Of a DNA stretch of 19,626 nucleotides, positions 13,182-19,626 are shown piece after piece (the first letter of the stretch is position 1; the number at the start of each line of letters is the position of its first letter). The stretch lies in assembly GCA_002433805.1 (NCBI GenBank), contig DJIW01000110.1, positions 1,255-20,880 of the forward strand, read 5' to 3'. The stretch is from Competibacteraceae bacterium UBA6584 (lineage in GTDB: Bacteria > Pseudomonadota > Gammaproteobacteria > Competibacterales > Competibacteraceae). The position numbers and the translations under genes were made by a program. The notes under the pieces were generated by a model. The model was not told the DNA's origin and did not search any database. It saw only the letters and a program-made list of their open reading frames with translations.

Positions 13182-13232
13182 TCCGCACCTTCCGGTGAGA
13201 AGGTCGCCGCGCCGGTCCGGGAGAGGTGCGGA
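13182..13232. promoter_or_regulatory. 9-bp inverted repeat upstream of the 206-aa gene
   Basis: TCCGCACCT (13182-13190) and AGGTGCGGA (13224-13232) are a perfect inverted repeat with a 33-bp spacer. On the minus-strand RNA the downstream arm runs into the GGAGG ribosome site of the gene starting at 13172, so a hairpin would partly hide it. GC-rich sequence makes chance pairing more likely here than at the other two sites. Confidence 0.4.
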
Positions 13233-13275
13233 CCCCGGACGTTTCGCGGGCCAGGCTAGGCGCGGCGATGATCGG

Positions 13276-14568
13276 TTATCGGGAAGGATGGACGGGCAAG
13301 CTCGCCACCTTGGACGCAGCGCCCAGCCCGAACCGGGGCGCGGTGCTGCGAACGGTTTCGGTGACGTAGGACGGGGCAAGGTGCCCGTAATGCCTTTCGA
13401 CCATTCGGGTGTCGCGGTGTCCCAGATTGTGAGCCAACACCAGTAAGGGCATTCCCGCCATGACGGACAGGCTGGCGTAAGTGTGCCGCAGGATATGGAA
13501 GCTGATCGGCGGATCGATGCGGGCGTGTTCGCAGGCCTCCCTTAATGGCCTCTGATTGAGATTATGAGTCCAAGGCTTGCCGTTTTTGGGCGACAGCAGC
13601 AAGGCATTGCTGGGCTTGCCGGCGGCTAATTCCTTGAAGAGTTCGGTTCCTTCCTCGGTCAAAATGACGTGCCGTCCGCGCCCGCTCTTGCTTTCGCGAA
13701 CGTGGGCGGTTCCGGTGATCGGGTTGAAGTCCGCCACCGCCAGCCGCGCCAGTTCGCCGTGGCGGCACCCGGTGGCCAGGGCCGCTTGAACCAGCGAGCG
13801 AAAGCGCGGGGGGCTGGCGTTCATCAGGCGCTGGCTTTCCTCCACCGTGAGCCAGCGCGCGCGGGCCGAATCGGCCTGGGCGAACGGTTTGACCTTGCGC
13901 CAGGGGCTATCGTCGGCGACCAATCCATCGCGCCAGGCCTGATTGAGGGCGGCCTTGAGCGTGGTCAACACCCGGTTGGAGGTGGATTTTCGCTTGCGCG
14001 CGGCGTCGGGATCGCGGGCGGTATCGCGGTACTGCTGAGGTTTGCCGGCGCGGGTCCGCACCCGTGGCGGCGCGTTGGCCAGAGCGTTCAACCACTCGCG
14101 GATCCGCGCGGTGGTCAAGCGGCGGATCGGGATCGATCCCAGCGCCGGCAGGATGAAGGCCTCGGCGCGGTTGCGCGCGTCCGGGGCGGATTTGCGGTTG
14201 TGCTCCATCCAAGTCAGATAGGTCTGGATGGCTTCGCCGACGGTGTACGTTTCACGGTCGGGCGATAAGCCGGCGGCGGCGTGGGCGAAGGACGCGGCGC
14301 GGGTGCGCGCCAGCGCTTGCGCTTGGGCGTAGCTGAAGAGGGTCACGCCGTCCGCGTCCGTGCCGTCGTCGGCGGTGCCGATCAACTCTTCCCGATAGCG
14401 TTCTCTGCCGGCATACCAGCGGAGCAGCCACTTGCCGCCTCGCTTGCCCTTCCGGTAGCCGAGGTGGGTTCCGGGGTCGATTCCGCGCCAGTAGGGCTTG
14501 TTGCCGACCGGCAATCGAGCGCGGGCGGCGCGGGTGTCAAGCCGGGCGTCTCTGACCGTTCTCGCCAT
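13276..14568 (-). CDS. tyrosine recombinase / site-specific integrase
   Basis: The 430-aa integrase of the element catalyses integration and excision at tRNA-Glu. The catalytic set is complete: Arg269 in ATGCRHGELARL, Lys294 in ESKSGRGRH, His358 and Arg361 in FHILRHTYASL, His384 in LGHRD and nucleophile Tyr394 in ERHYGHL. An N-terminal arm-type DNA-binding part (residues about 20-65, YRKGKRGGKWLLRWY) and a core-binding SAM-like domain (about 105-215) precede it. The ATG at 14568 has GAGAGG upstream. It lies next to attR, far from the intact tRNA, and its promoter overlaps the right terminal repeat, so it may be self-repressed. Confidence 0.95.
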   Translation of the reverse strand: MARTVRDARLDTRAARARLPVGNKPYWRGIDPGTHLGYRKGKRGGKWLLRWYAGRERYREELIGTADDGTDADGVTLFSYAQAQALARTRAASFAHAAAGLSPDRETYTVGEAIQTYLTWMEHNRKSAPDARNRAEAFILPALGSIPIRRLTTARIREWLNALANAPPRVRTRAGKPQQYRDTARDPDAARKRKSTSNRVLTTLKAALNQAWRDGLVADDSPWRKVKPFAQADSARARWLTVEESQRLMNASPPRFRSLVQAALATGCRHGELARLAVADFNPITGTAHVRESKSGRGRHVILTEEGTELFKELAAGKPSNALLLSPKNGKPWTHNLNQRPLREACEHARIDPPISFHILRHTYASLSVMAGMPLLVLAHNLGHRDTRMVERHYGHLAPSYVTETVRSTAPRFGLGAASKVASLPVHPSR

Positions 14569-14582
14569 GGGTCGCCTCTCAG

Positions 14583-14615
14583 GTTTTTACCCAATATTTG
14601 CCCAATATACGGTGC
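14583..14615 (+). repeat. right copy of terminal repeat (putative integrase arm sites)
   Basis: Matches 5561-5593 in the same orientation with two G/A changes. It has TTACCCAATAT followed by TTGCCCAATAT. It lies between the integrase start and attR and overlaps the integrase promoter. Confidence 0.7.
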
Positions 14616-14632
14616 GAGACGGTGATAGACAA
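14604..14632 (-). promoter_or_regulatory. candidate integrase promoter
   Basis: On the minus strand TTGTCT (plus 14627-14632) and TATATT (plus 14604-14609) are separated by 17 bp, matching four and five of six consensus bases. The -10 lies in the arm-site repeat and the spacer contains a copy of the GACGGTGATA repeat, so binding of integrase or an excisionase would block it. Confidence 0.5.
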
Positions 14633-14695
14633 CTCTAAGCAGTTTTTAGTGAGATCAGATAGTTAGGTAGACGGTGATAGACGGTGATAGACGGT
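14618..14695 (+). repeat. GACGGTGATA decamer repeats near attR
   Basis: One copy of GACGGTGATA is at 14618-14627. Two and a half further copies run in exact 10-bp tandem at 14670-14695. Repeats phased by one helical turn between integrase promoter and attR suggest binding sites for an excisionase such as the AlpA-like protein, or extra integrase sites. Confidence 0.65.
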
Positions 14696-14704
14696 CTAGT
14701 CATG

Positions 14705-14748
14705 CTTTCACGGCGGTAACAGGGGTTCGAATCCCCTTGGGGACGCCA
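14705..14748 (+). repeat. attR, 44-bp direct repeat
   Basis: An exact copy of the tRNA-Glu 3' half (5485-5528). It lacks the 5' half of a tRNA, so it is a displaced fragment, not a gene. It marks the right junction; chromosomal sequence resumes at 14749. Confidence 0.93.
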
Positions 14749-14803
14749 CTATTCGCACGATCCACGTTAAACTAGCCGCTGATTTTCCGAGGGGGCGGTG
14801 ACT

Positions 14804-15670
14804 ATGCGTGGCTTTGGACCTCGGGCGCTCACTCCGCGCGATGGTTGGAACTGGTTGATCCAAGCGTGGCAACTGCTGCGCCGCCGCCCGTGGTTGTTCG
14901 TGACGGTAGCCCTGTTCGCGCCGACGGGGAGCGCGTTGCTGCTGGCCTTGCCCGTGTGGGAATGGTGGCTGCCGGTGGCGGGCGGTTGGGTGACCTTGAC
15001 CGCCACGCTGTTCTGCTATGGCCTGCCGTTGAGCTTGACCGTCAGTTTGGCTTGCGGGTTGGCCCGCGCGGTCAACCGCAAGCGGCAATTGGCTTCCAGC
15101 CAGCTGTTCAATCGAACCGCGTTCAAGGCGCTATCGCGCGCGGCGCTGTTCTTGTTTTTGCTCCTGCTGCAGGGCTATCTGCTGGCGTATTGGGTGCAGG
15201 ATCAGCTGTTGCCGGCCGAGGGTCTCGCCGGCGAGGCTTCCTCGCCGCCCGCCGCGTTCGGCATCGCCGGGACGATTCTAGGCACGCAGCTCAGCGTGCT
15301 GGGGAGCGTGCTGTTGATCCTGCAAATGGTGCTGGCGGTTTTCACGGTGCCGCTGCAGTTGTTTCGGGAGTTACCCCTGGCGGTTTGCTGGCGGCGAAGC
15401 GCCTTGGCGATGCAGCTCAATCCCTGGTTGTTTCTGGTGCTCGGCATGATTGGCCTGGCCTTGCTGGCCTTGCCGTTTTTCAAGCCGTTCGCCACCTTGG
15501 CGCAAATATTGGCGTTGCCGCTGCCGGTTTATCTGGGCGTGTTGTTGTACGTGGCCTGGAACGATGTCTTTCAAAGCGGTGCCGAGGAAGAAGAAATCAT
15601 GGAGATGCAGGAGCCCTGGCGGGCTGGCGTCACCGGCGGATCGGTGTCGCGCCAGAGCTGGCGGCGCTAG
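14804..15670 (+). CDS. multi-pass membrane protein, BPSS1780-like
   Basis: A 288-aa inner-membrane protein with about six to seven hydrophobic segments (roughly residues 29-50, 62-87, 112-132, 152-188, 206-227 and 234-253). The N-terminus (RGFGPRALTPRDGWNWLIQAWQLLRRRPWLF) resembles the BPSS1780 family of uncharacterised membrane proteins, and the acidic C-terminus (GAEEEEIMEM) is cytoplasmic by the positive-inside rule. ATG 14804 was chosen over GTG 14798 because GAGGGGG is spaced eight bases before it. Function is unknown. It converges with the next gene, and the two stop codons overlap in the palindrome CTAG. It is the first chromosomal gene after the element and would have followed tRNA-Glu before insertion. 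Confidence 0.75.
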   Translation: MRGFGPRALTPRDGWNWLIQAWQLLRRRPWLFVTVALFAPTGSALLLALPVWEWWLPVAGGWVTLTATLFCYGLPLSLTVSLACGLARAVNRKRQLASSQLFNRTAFKALSRAALFLFLLLLQGYLLAYWVQDQLLPAEGLAGEASSPPAAFGIAGTILGTQLSVLGSVLLILQMVLAVFTVPLQLFRELPLAVCWRRSALAMQLNPWLFLVLGMIGLALLALPFFKPFATLAQILALPLPVYLGVLLYVAWNDVFQSGAEEEEIMEMQEPWRAGVTGGSVSRQSWRR

Positions 15671-17103
15671 CACGGCCATTCATGAACCGGCAGGCCGCTT
15701 CGTTGCCGCTCCAGATAGGCCAAGGTCAGATCGGTCAAATCGGACCCGTGAGCGCCGAGAAAATCGCGCTGCCAGCGCGCGCCGGTTCGCCCGCTGTCGA
15801 TGCGGGCGGCGATCGGCTGCAAATAGTCGCGGATATCCGCGTGATCGATCTCCAGCGCGAGCAATCCGCGCCGGGCCAGCGGCAACAGCGACTCCAACAG
15901 CAACTGGCGTAACGGCAGGCAGCGGCCGTCCGACCACATCACCTCGGCTTGCAAGCCGTCGCGCGCCGCCGCATAGAAATTGGCCCGACAGCGGGCGAAG
16001 TCCAGGGTGGCGCTGATCGGCGGTCGGGTATGGGCCAAACCGTGGACCAGTCCGTAGTAAAAGGCGGCGTTGGCGATGGCGTCGGGGATGCTGGGACCGG
16101 CTGGCATCACCCGATGCTCGATGCGCAAGTGTGGCTCGCCATTCTTGCCAAAGCCCAACAACGGTCGGTTCCAGCGCCAGATCGTACCGTTATGCAGGCA
16201 CAGATGGGGCAACCGCTCCGCCGGTTGCTCGCTCAAGTCCGCCGGCAGCAGCGAGGGATAATGCGCCAAGTTTTCCTCGAACAGCTCCAACAACGACGCT
16301 TTGACATAACCGCTGCCGAAGCAGACCCGGCGGTGGCTCTGATCGTCTGACGCATCCCCGCCCGCCAAGGCCACCCCTTGCTCGAACAGCGGGATGCGGG
16401 TTTCCTGCCATAACCGTTTGCCGAATAGCAGGGGCGAGTTGGCCGCCACCGCCACCACCGGCGCCGACGCGGCCAGCGCGGCGTTGAAAAACGCCGGTCC
16501 TTCGGACGCCGCGACCTGCAAATGCGTTTGAAACGAGGTGGTCGCCGCTTCCAGCATCACATCGGGATGGGTCAAATGCAGGCTATCCTCGCCGTGAATC
16601 GCCAGTTCCATCGGACGACCGCGCCGCCGCGATAGGATTTGATCGTTGATCGCCCGAAAACGCGCTTGGCTCGACATGTGCTCCAAGCTGAGATCCTCGG
16701 CGCGCAGGGTCGGCGGAATGCCGATCAGCATCACCGTGCTGTTCAATTCGGCGGCGACGCGCTGGCAGCGTTGCCAGAGGCTTTCGAGGTCGGCGTGCAT
16801 CCGCCGCAGGGCCGGTCCGTGCAGGGCCAGCGGCGGGGTGTTCAGCTCGATGTTGAACACGCTCAGTTCAGGCACCACCAACGGATCGGCCAATCGCGCC
16901 AGAAAGGCTTGATTGAGAGGCGCTGGCCGTCCGGCCCGATCTACCAGCCAACCTTCGAGTTCAAAGCCGCCGACCCCGCTGGCGCGGGCGAAGTAGCCCG
17001 CATGAAACCACTCCGCCAGGCGGCCGGTTTCTTCCCCTAGCCGGGTCTGAAACCGCTGGAAATCCGCTGGTTTGAACTCCGCTTGGGATATGCCTTGACC
17101 CAT
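15667..17103 (-). CDS. glutamate-cysteine ligase family protein
   Basis: A 478-aa protein with the ATP-grasp-like GCS fold. The substrate-site pattern GGFELEGWLVD is at about residues 46-55 and NIELNTPP follows. Later motifs include SSQARFRAIND, ELAIHGEDSLHLT, VAVAANSPLLFGK, and RIEHRVMPAGPSIPDAIANAAF. The family joins glutamate to an amine such as cysteine, but several subfamilies have other or unknown acceptors, so I do not assign gshA. ATG 17103 was chosen over TTG 17124 because it has GAGGG upstream. It overlaps the convergent membrane-protein gene by four bases, and the methyltransferase gene lies 91 bp upstream on the same strand. Confidence 0.8.
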   Translation of the reverse strand: MGQGISQAEFKPADFQRFQTRLGEETGRLAEWFHAGYFARASGVGGFELEGWLVDRAGRPAPLNQAFLARLADPLVVPELSVFNIELNTPPLALHGPALRRMHADLESLWQRCQRVAAELNSTVMLIGIPPTLRAEDLSLEHMSSQARFRAINDQILSRRRGRPMELAIHGEDSLHLTHPDVMLEAATTSFQTHLQVAASEGPAFFNAALAASAPVVAVAANSPLLFGKRLWQETRIPLFEQGVALAGGDASDDQSHRRVCFGSGYVKASLLELFEENLAHYPSLLPADLSEQPAERLPHLCLHNGTIWRWNRPLLGFGKNGEPHLRIEHRVMPAGPSIPDAIANAAFYYGLVHGLAHTRPPISATLDFARCRANFYAAARDGLQAEVMWSDGRCLPLRQLLLESLLPLARRGLLALEIDHADIRDYLQPIAARIDSGRTGARWQRDFLGAHGSDLTDLTLAYLERQRSGLPVHEWPC

Positions 17104-17194
17104 GATTGGAGCCCTCTCGATCAAATGGCGATCCCGCGTCCCGGCGAGCTTAACGGTCGCGCGAGATCGAATAACGCGCGGTGCTAGCCATCAA

Positions 17195-18412
17195 CTATAG
17201 TCGGTAACGCTCGTCGCGAAACGAGAAGCCGCACAGCGGACCGTCGAGATTCCGGGTCAGGCCGATCACCTTGAAGCGCTCGCCCATTTCGCCGGGCAAG
17301 GTCAGCAATTTGACCTGCCGGACCTGTTCCAGATAGCGGACGGTGTCGGCCGCGTCAGCCTGGGCCAACAACTCCATAAGACCGCAACCGAACAGAAAAT
17401 AATTTTGGCCGGCGTAACCGATCACCTGCAAGCCGGCGGCGCGCGCGGCGTCGGCCACGGCGGTGAAATCCACGCTGGCGGTGATGTCTTGCAAGCCCGG
17501 CAGCCGCAGCGGATCGGCGTGGACCCGATGGCGGTAGTGGCAGAGCAGGGTGCCGTCGGCGCGTTCGGGATGGTAATACTCCCGGCGCGAATAACCGTAA
17601 TCGATCAGCAGCACCGCGCCGGCCGCCAGCGGCTCGGCGACGGCGCGGGTCCAGGCCGCCAGTTGGGGCGCGTATTCGGAGGTATAAGCCTCCGGCAAAC
17701 GCTGGCCGATGTCCGTCTCAATGCGGGCGACGGCCTCGGTCACAGCAGGATCTTCCGCGCCTTCGGCCCACGCCAAGCGGGCGGCGGAACGGTTGGCGGA
17801 GTCGCCCGCGTCCGAGACGACCACCAGCCGGCGCGGGCCGTCAGCGGTGATGCGAAAGCGCTCGACCGGCAACGCATCCAGGACTTCATTGCCGAGTATC
17901 ACCCCTCGAAAGCCCGGCTCCGGCAGCGCGTCGAGCCAGCTTGCGCGTTCCACCAACCCCGGCGTCCGCTCCGTTAGAGTTTGGCGCTGGCGTTCGCGCA
18001 GTTCGGCGCTGAGCTCCAAAATGAAGTAGCGCTCCGGCAGCGCGTCCAGCGCGCGCAACTCCTGAAGGATATCGGCGGCCATGATGCCGGTGCCGGCGCC
18101 CAATTCGAGAATCGCCCCGCCGGTCTGATTGAGAATTTCACGACACTGGCGGGCCAGACAGCGCGAGAATAGCGGAGACAGTTCCGGCGCGGTGATAAAG
18201 TCGCCGCCGGGGCCGAATTTGCGCGTTCCGGCGCGGTAGTAGCCCAAACCCGGCGCGTATAGGGCTAGATTCATGAAGCGGGCGAAGGAAAGCGCTCCGC
18301 CGTTTTCATTGATTTCGCAATGGATCTTGTCCAGCAGGCGGGCGCTATGCTCGGCCGCGAGGGGATCGGGTTCGGGCAGGCTGTTATGGGGGTCGATGTT
18401 GGGCAGGGTCAT
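17195..18412 (-). CDS. SAM-dependent methyltransferase, MidA/NDUFAF7 family (COG1565)
   Basis: A 405-aa class I methyltransferase. Family marks are FGPGGDFITAPELSPLF (about 67-82), the SAM-binding loop ELGAGTG (103-109), GNEVLDALPVERF (about 174-186), and IDYGYSRREYYHPERADGTLLCHYRHR. The eukaryotic relative NDUFAF7 methylates an arginine of a complex I subunit; the bacterial substrate is not established. No good Shine-Dalgarno precedes ATG 18412. It is divergent from the SH3-domain gene. Neighbouring folK is consistent with gammaproteobacterial clusters that hold this family near folate genes. Confidence 0.9.
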   Translation of the reverse strand: MTLPNIDPHNSLPEPDPLAAEHSARLLDKIHCEINENGGALSFARFMNLALYAPGLGYYRAGTRKFGPGGDFITAPELSPLFSRCLARQCREILNQTGGAILELGAGTGIMAADILQELRALDALPERYFILELSAELRERQRQTLTERTPGLVERASWLDALPEPGFRGVILGNEVLDALPVERFRITADGPRRLVVVSDAGDSANRSAARLAWAEGAEDPAVTEAVARIETDIGQRLPEAYTSEYAPQLAAWTRAVAEPLAAGAVLLIDYGYSRREYYHPERADGTLLCHYRHRVHADPLRLPGLQDITASVDFTAVADAARAAGLQVIGYAGQNYFLFGCGLMELLAQADAADTVRYLEQVRQVKLLTLPGEMGERFKVIGLTRNLDGPLCGFSFRDERYRL

Positions 18413-18562
18413 AGGTGAGAGTCAAGGAGGCTGGAACGCTCGGTTCGGAGTCGTAAACGCGCGGGGCGGCGGACGGGGAAATATGCTCGATAAAATTTAA
18501 CCGCGATTAAGCGTGGTTGCCCATATAAACAGCGCGTGCAAACCAGTAAAATAATCCAAATT

Positions 18563-18571
18563 TGTTATAAT
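18563..18571 (+). promoter_or_regulatory. extended -10 promoter of the SH3-domain gene
   Basis: TGTTATAAT is a perfect extended -10 element (TGn plus TATAAT). No -35 of note lies upstream, as expected for this promoter type. A start near 18578 leaves a leader of about 33 nt to the ATG at 18611. The rest of the divergent gap 18413-18562 is A/T-rich toward this side and shows no gene. Confidence 0.7.
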
Positions 18572-18610
18572 TGATCATGGTTGTTACTCATTAATGGCAT
18601 TTCCGTCCTG

Positions 18611-19315
18611 ATGAAAACCTTATTTATTGTATTCGTCTTGGCCGTTTTGGAGTCGGTTGCCATCCGCTCAGCTCAGGCCCAGTCGCCGGCTCAACTCCAA
18701 CCGCGAACCACGGCTTATGTCAGCGATGCGGTCAATGTGCCGCTGCGCGCGGGCGCTTCCAACCGTTATAAGATCATCGGTTCGGTCGCCAACGGTTCGC
18801 CCGTCACGATTTTGAATGTGGAGGCGGCCAAGGGTTATACCCAGATTCGCGCTCCCTCCGGCGCGCGCGGTTGGATTCCGAGCGAGCAATTGAGCGATAC
18901 GCCCGGCAGCCGCGAGCAATTGAGCGATGTCCGCCAGGAATTGGCTCAGTTGAAAGCGCGTCATTCCGACCTCACGCAACATGTGGACGATGTGGTCAAC
19001 CGGCCGGATGGCGAGGAACTCAGTTATCCGCAATTGTTTGAAGAGGCTTTGCGCCTGCGCCAGCAATTGGCCCAATACCGCAAGGTGGCGGCCGATACGG
19101 TGGCGATCGACGACCGCAACAAGCAGTTGCAAGAGCGGGCCGTCACCCTGGAGCGCGAATTGCAAATCGTGCAGCAAGAGAACCGCGCCCTGCAAAACGA
19201 TAACGGGACCATGCGGTTTCTCCTGGGCGCGGTATTGTTGGCGGCGGGCTTGTTGGCGGCGGTGTTGATGCCGCGCATCCGGGAACAGCGCCGCGCGCAG
19301 TGGAGCCGCTTGTAA
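18611..19315 (+). CDS. membrane-anchored SH3-domain coiled-coil protein (TIGR04211-like)
   Basis: A 234-aa envelope protein. A signal peptide (MKTLFIVFVLAVLESVAIRS, likely cut after AQA at residue 23) is followed by a bacterial SH3 domain (about 33-94: VNVPLRAGASNRYKIIGSV, GARGWIPSEQL). Then come a long heptad-rich coiled coil (about 100-198), a transmembrane helix (about 203-220) and a short basic cytoplasmic tail. The architecture fits the TIGR04211 family of uncharacterised SH3-domain proteins. The periplasmic SH3 domain probably binds cell-wall peptide. ATG 18611 was chosen over TTG 18581 because the signal peptide begins there. Confidence 0.85.
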   Translation: MKTLFIVFVLAVLESVAIRSAQAQSPAQLQPRTTAYVSDAVNVPLRAGASNRYKIIGSVANGSPVTILNVEAAKGYTQIRAPSGARGWIPSEQLSDTPGSREQLSDVRQELAQLKARHSDLTQHVDDVVNRPDGEELSYPQLFEEALRLRQQLAQYRKVAADTVAIDDRNKQLQERAVTLERELQIVQQENRALQNDNGTMRFLLGAVLLAAGLLAAVLMPRIREQRRAQWSRL

Positions 19316-19335
19316 ACCGGCCGCGGATCGGGGCT

Positions 19336-19626
19336 TTAAAGCGCCAGTTCGACCGGGCGCAAGCTTGCCCGCGACCGATCGAAGCGCGCCCACAATTGCG
19401 CGAAGGTGATCCCTGACAGCGGATGACGGCGTTCCCCGGCGATCTCCGCCAGCGGAGCCAGCACGAAGGCGTGGCGGGTGATTTCGACTCGGGGGATCCG
19501 GAGGCCGTTTTCATTCAACACCCCATCGCCGTAAAGCAGCAAATCCAGATCCAGCGCGCGCGATGGGTGCTTTGGAGCCAGCCCGGCCGGTCGATGAGCG
19601 GCCTCGATGGCGCGAAGCGCGGCGGC
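19336..19626 (-). CDS. folK: 2-amino-4-hydroxy-6-hydroxymethyldihydropteridine pyrophosphokinase, C-terminal part
   Basis: The 3' part of folK, whose product transfers pyrophosphate from ATP to hydroxymethyl-dihydropterin in folate synthesis. The frame is open to the window edge (AALRAIEAAH at the edge), so the gene begins outside. The HPPK signature is present as PSRALDLDLLLYGD, with the metal-binding Asp pair. VEITRHAFVLAPLAEIAGERRHPLSG follows, as in other FolK proteins. It converges with the SH3-domain gene, with only a 20-bp gap and no clear terminator. Confidence 0.92.
   Translation of the reverse strand, partial: AAALRAIEAAHRPAGLAPKHPSRALDLDLLLYGDGVLNENGLRIPRVEITRHAFVLAPLAEIAGERRHPLSGITFAQLWARFDRSRASLRPVELAL

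Larger units (their letters stand above)
5485..14748. mobile_element. integrated capsid-encoding satellite-like element in tRNA-Glu
   Basis: The 9.2-kb segment lies between two exact 44-bp copies of the tRNA-Glu 3' half and carries a tyrosine integrase next to the right end. All its genes run on the minus strand: integrase, AlpA-type regulator, structured leader RNA, zinc-finger and helicase replication proteins, a protease-capsid fusion and a HicBA pair. Terminase, portal, tail and lysis genes are not recognisable. This content fits a phage satellite that supplies its own capsid and depends on a helper for the rest, or a shrunken prophage. Both ends also carry a matching 33-bp repeat that looks like integrase arm sites. 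Confidence 0.85.

Noticed and set aside
13173..13379. N-terminal extension of the 206-aa protein to 13379
   Set aside because: It overlaps the integrase C-terminus, is Pro/Arg-rich, and the GTG at 13172 has a strong Shine-Dalgarno.
14705..14748. A second tRNA-Glu gene
   Set aside because: Only the 3' half is present; the acceptor 5' strand, D arm and most of the anticodon stem are missing.
14845..15912. 355-aa plus-strand frame across the membrane-protein and ligase genes
   Set aside because: It runs through two real genes in the wrong frame and has low-complexity Gly/Arg/Ala composition.

Overview
The window is high-GC proteobacterial chromosome, most likely from a gammaproteobacterium. 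The reasons are the atpG-atpD-atpC-glmU order, gltX next to tRNA genes, and GluRS, GlmU and FolK sequences of the gammaproteobacterial type. I cannot fix the genus from sequence alone.

Left flank (1-5528): the end of the ATP synthase operon (atpG 3' end, atpD, atpC) closes at a strong rho-independent terminator. It is followed by glmU, gltX, then tRNA-Ala(GGC) and tRNA-Glu(TTC). A consensus-like promoter overlaps the gltX stop codon and serves the tRNAs.

Middle (5485-14748): a 9.2-kb integrated element sits in the 3' half of tRNA-Glu and is bounded by a 44-bp direct repeat (attL/attR). All its genes read on the minus strand. From right to left they are: tyrosine integrase; an unknown 206-aa protein; an AlpA-type regulator; a structured leader RNA with its own promoter, resembling P1/P4 C4-type antisense RNAs; a protein with a ribbon-helix-helix-like end; a zinc-finger primase-like protein; a helicase-like replication gene broken by one extra C in a C-run; an inverted array of 9-bp iterons; an unknown 112-aa protein; a ClpP-type prohead protease fused to a major capsid protein; two small unknown proteins; and a HicBA-type toxin-antitoxin pair at the tRNA end. 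No terminase, portal, tail or lysis gene is recognisable. The simplest reading is a capsid-encoding phage satellite (P4/PICI-like lifestyle) that relies on a helper phage, or a reduced remnant of one. Its parts form a coherent programme: integrase and AlpA for integration and excision, an RNA plus AlpA switch, zinc-finger/helicase/iterons for replication, protease-capsid for the particle, and HicBA for maintenance.

Right flank (14749-19626): chromosomal genes resume with a multi-pass membrane protein (BPSS1780-like), a convergent glutamate-cysteine-ligase-family protein, a MidA/NDUFAF7-type methyltransferase, a divergent membrane-anchored SH3-domain coiled-coil protein with an extended -10 promoter, and the 3' part of folK running off the window.
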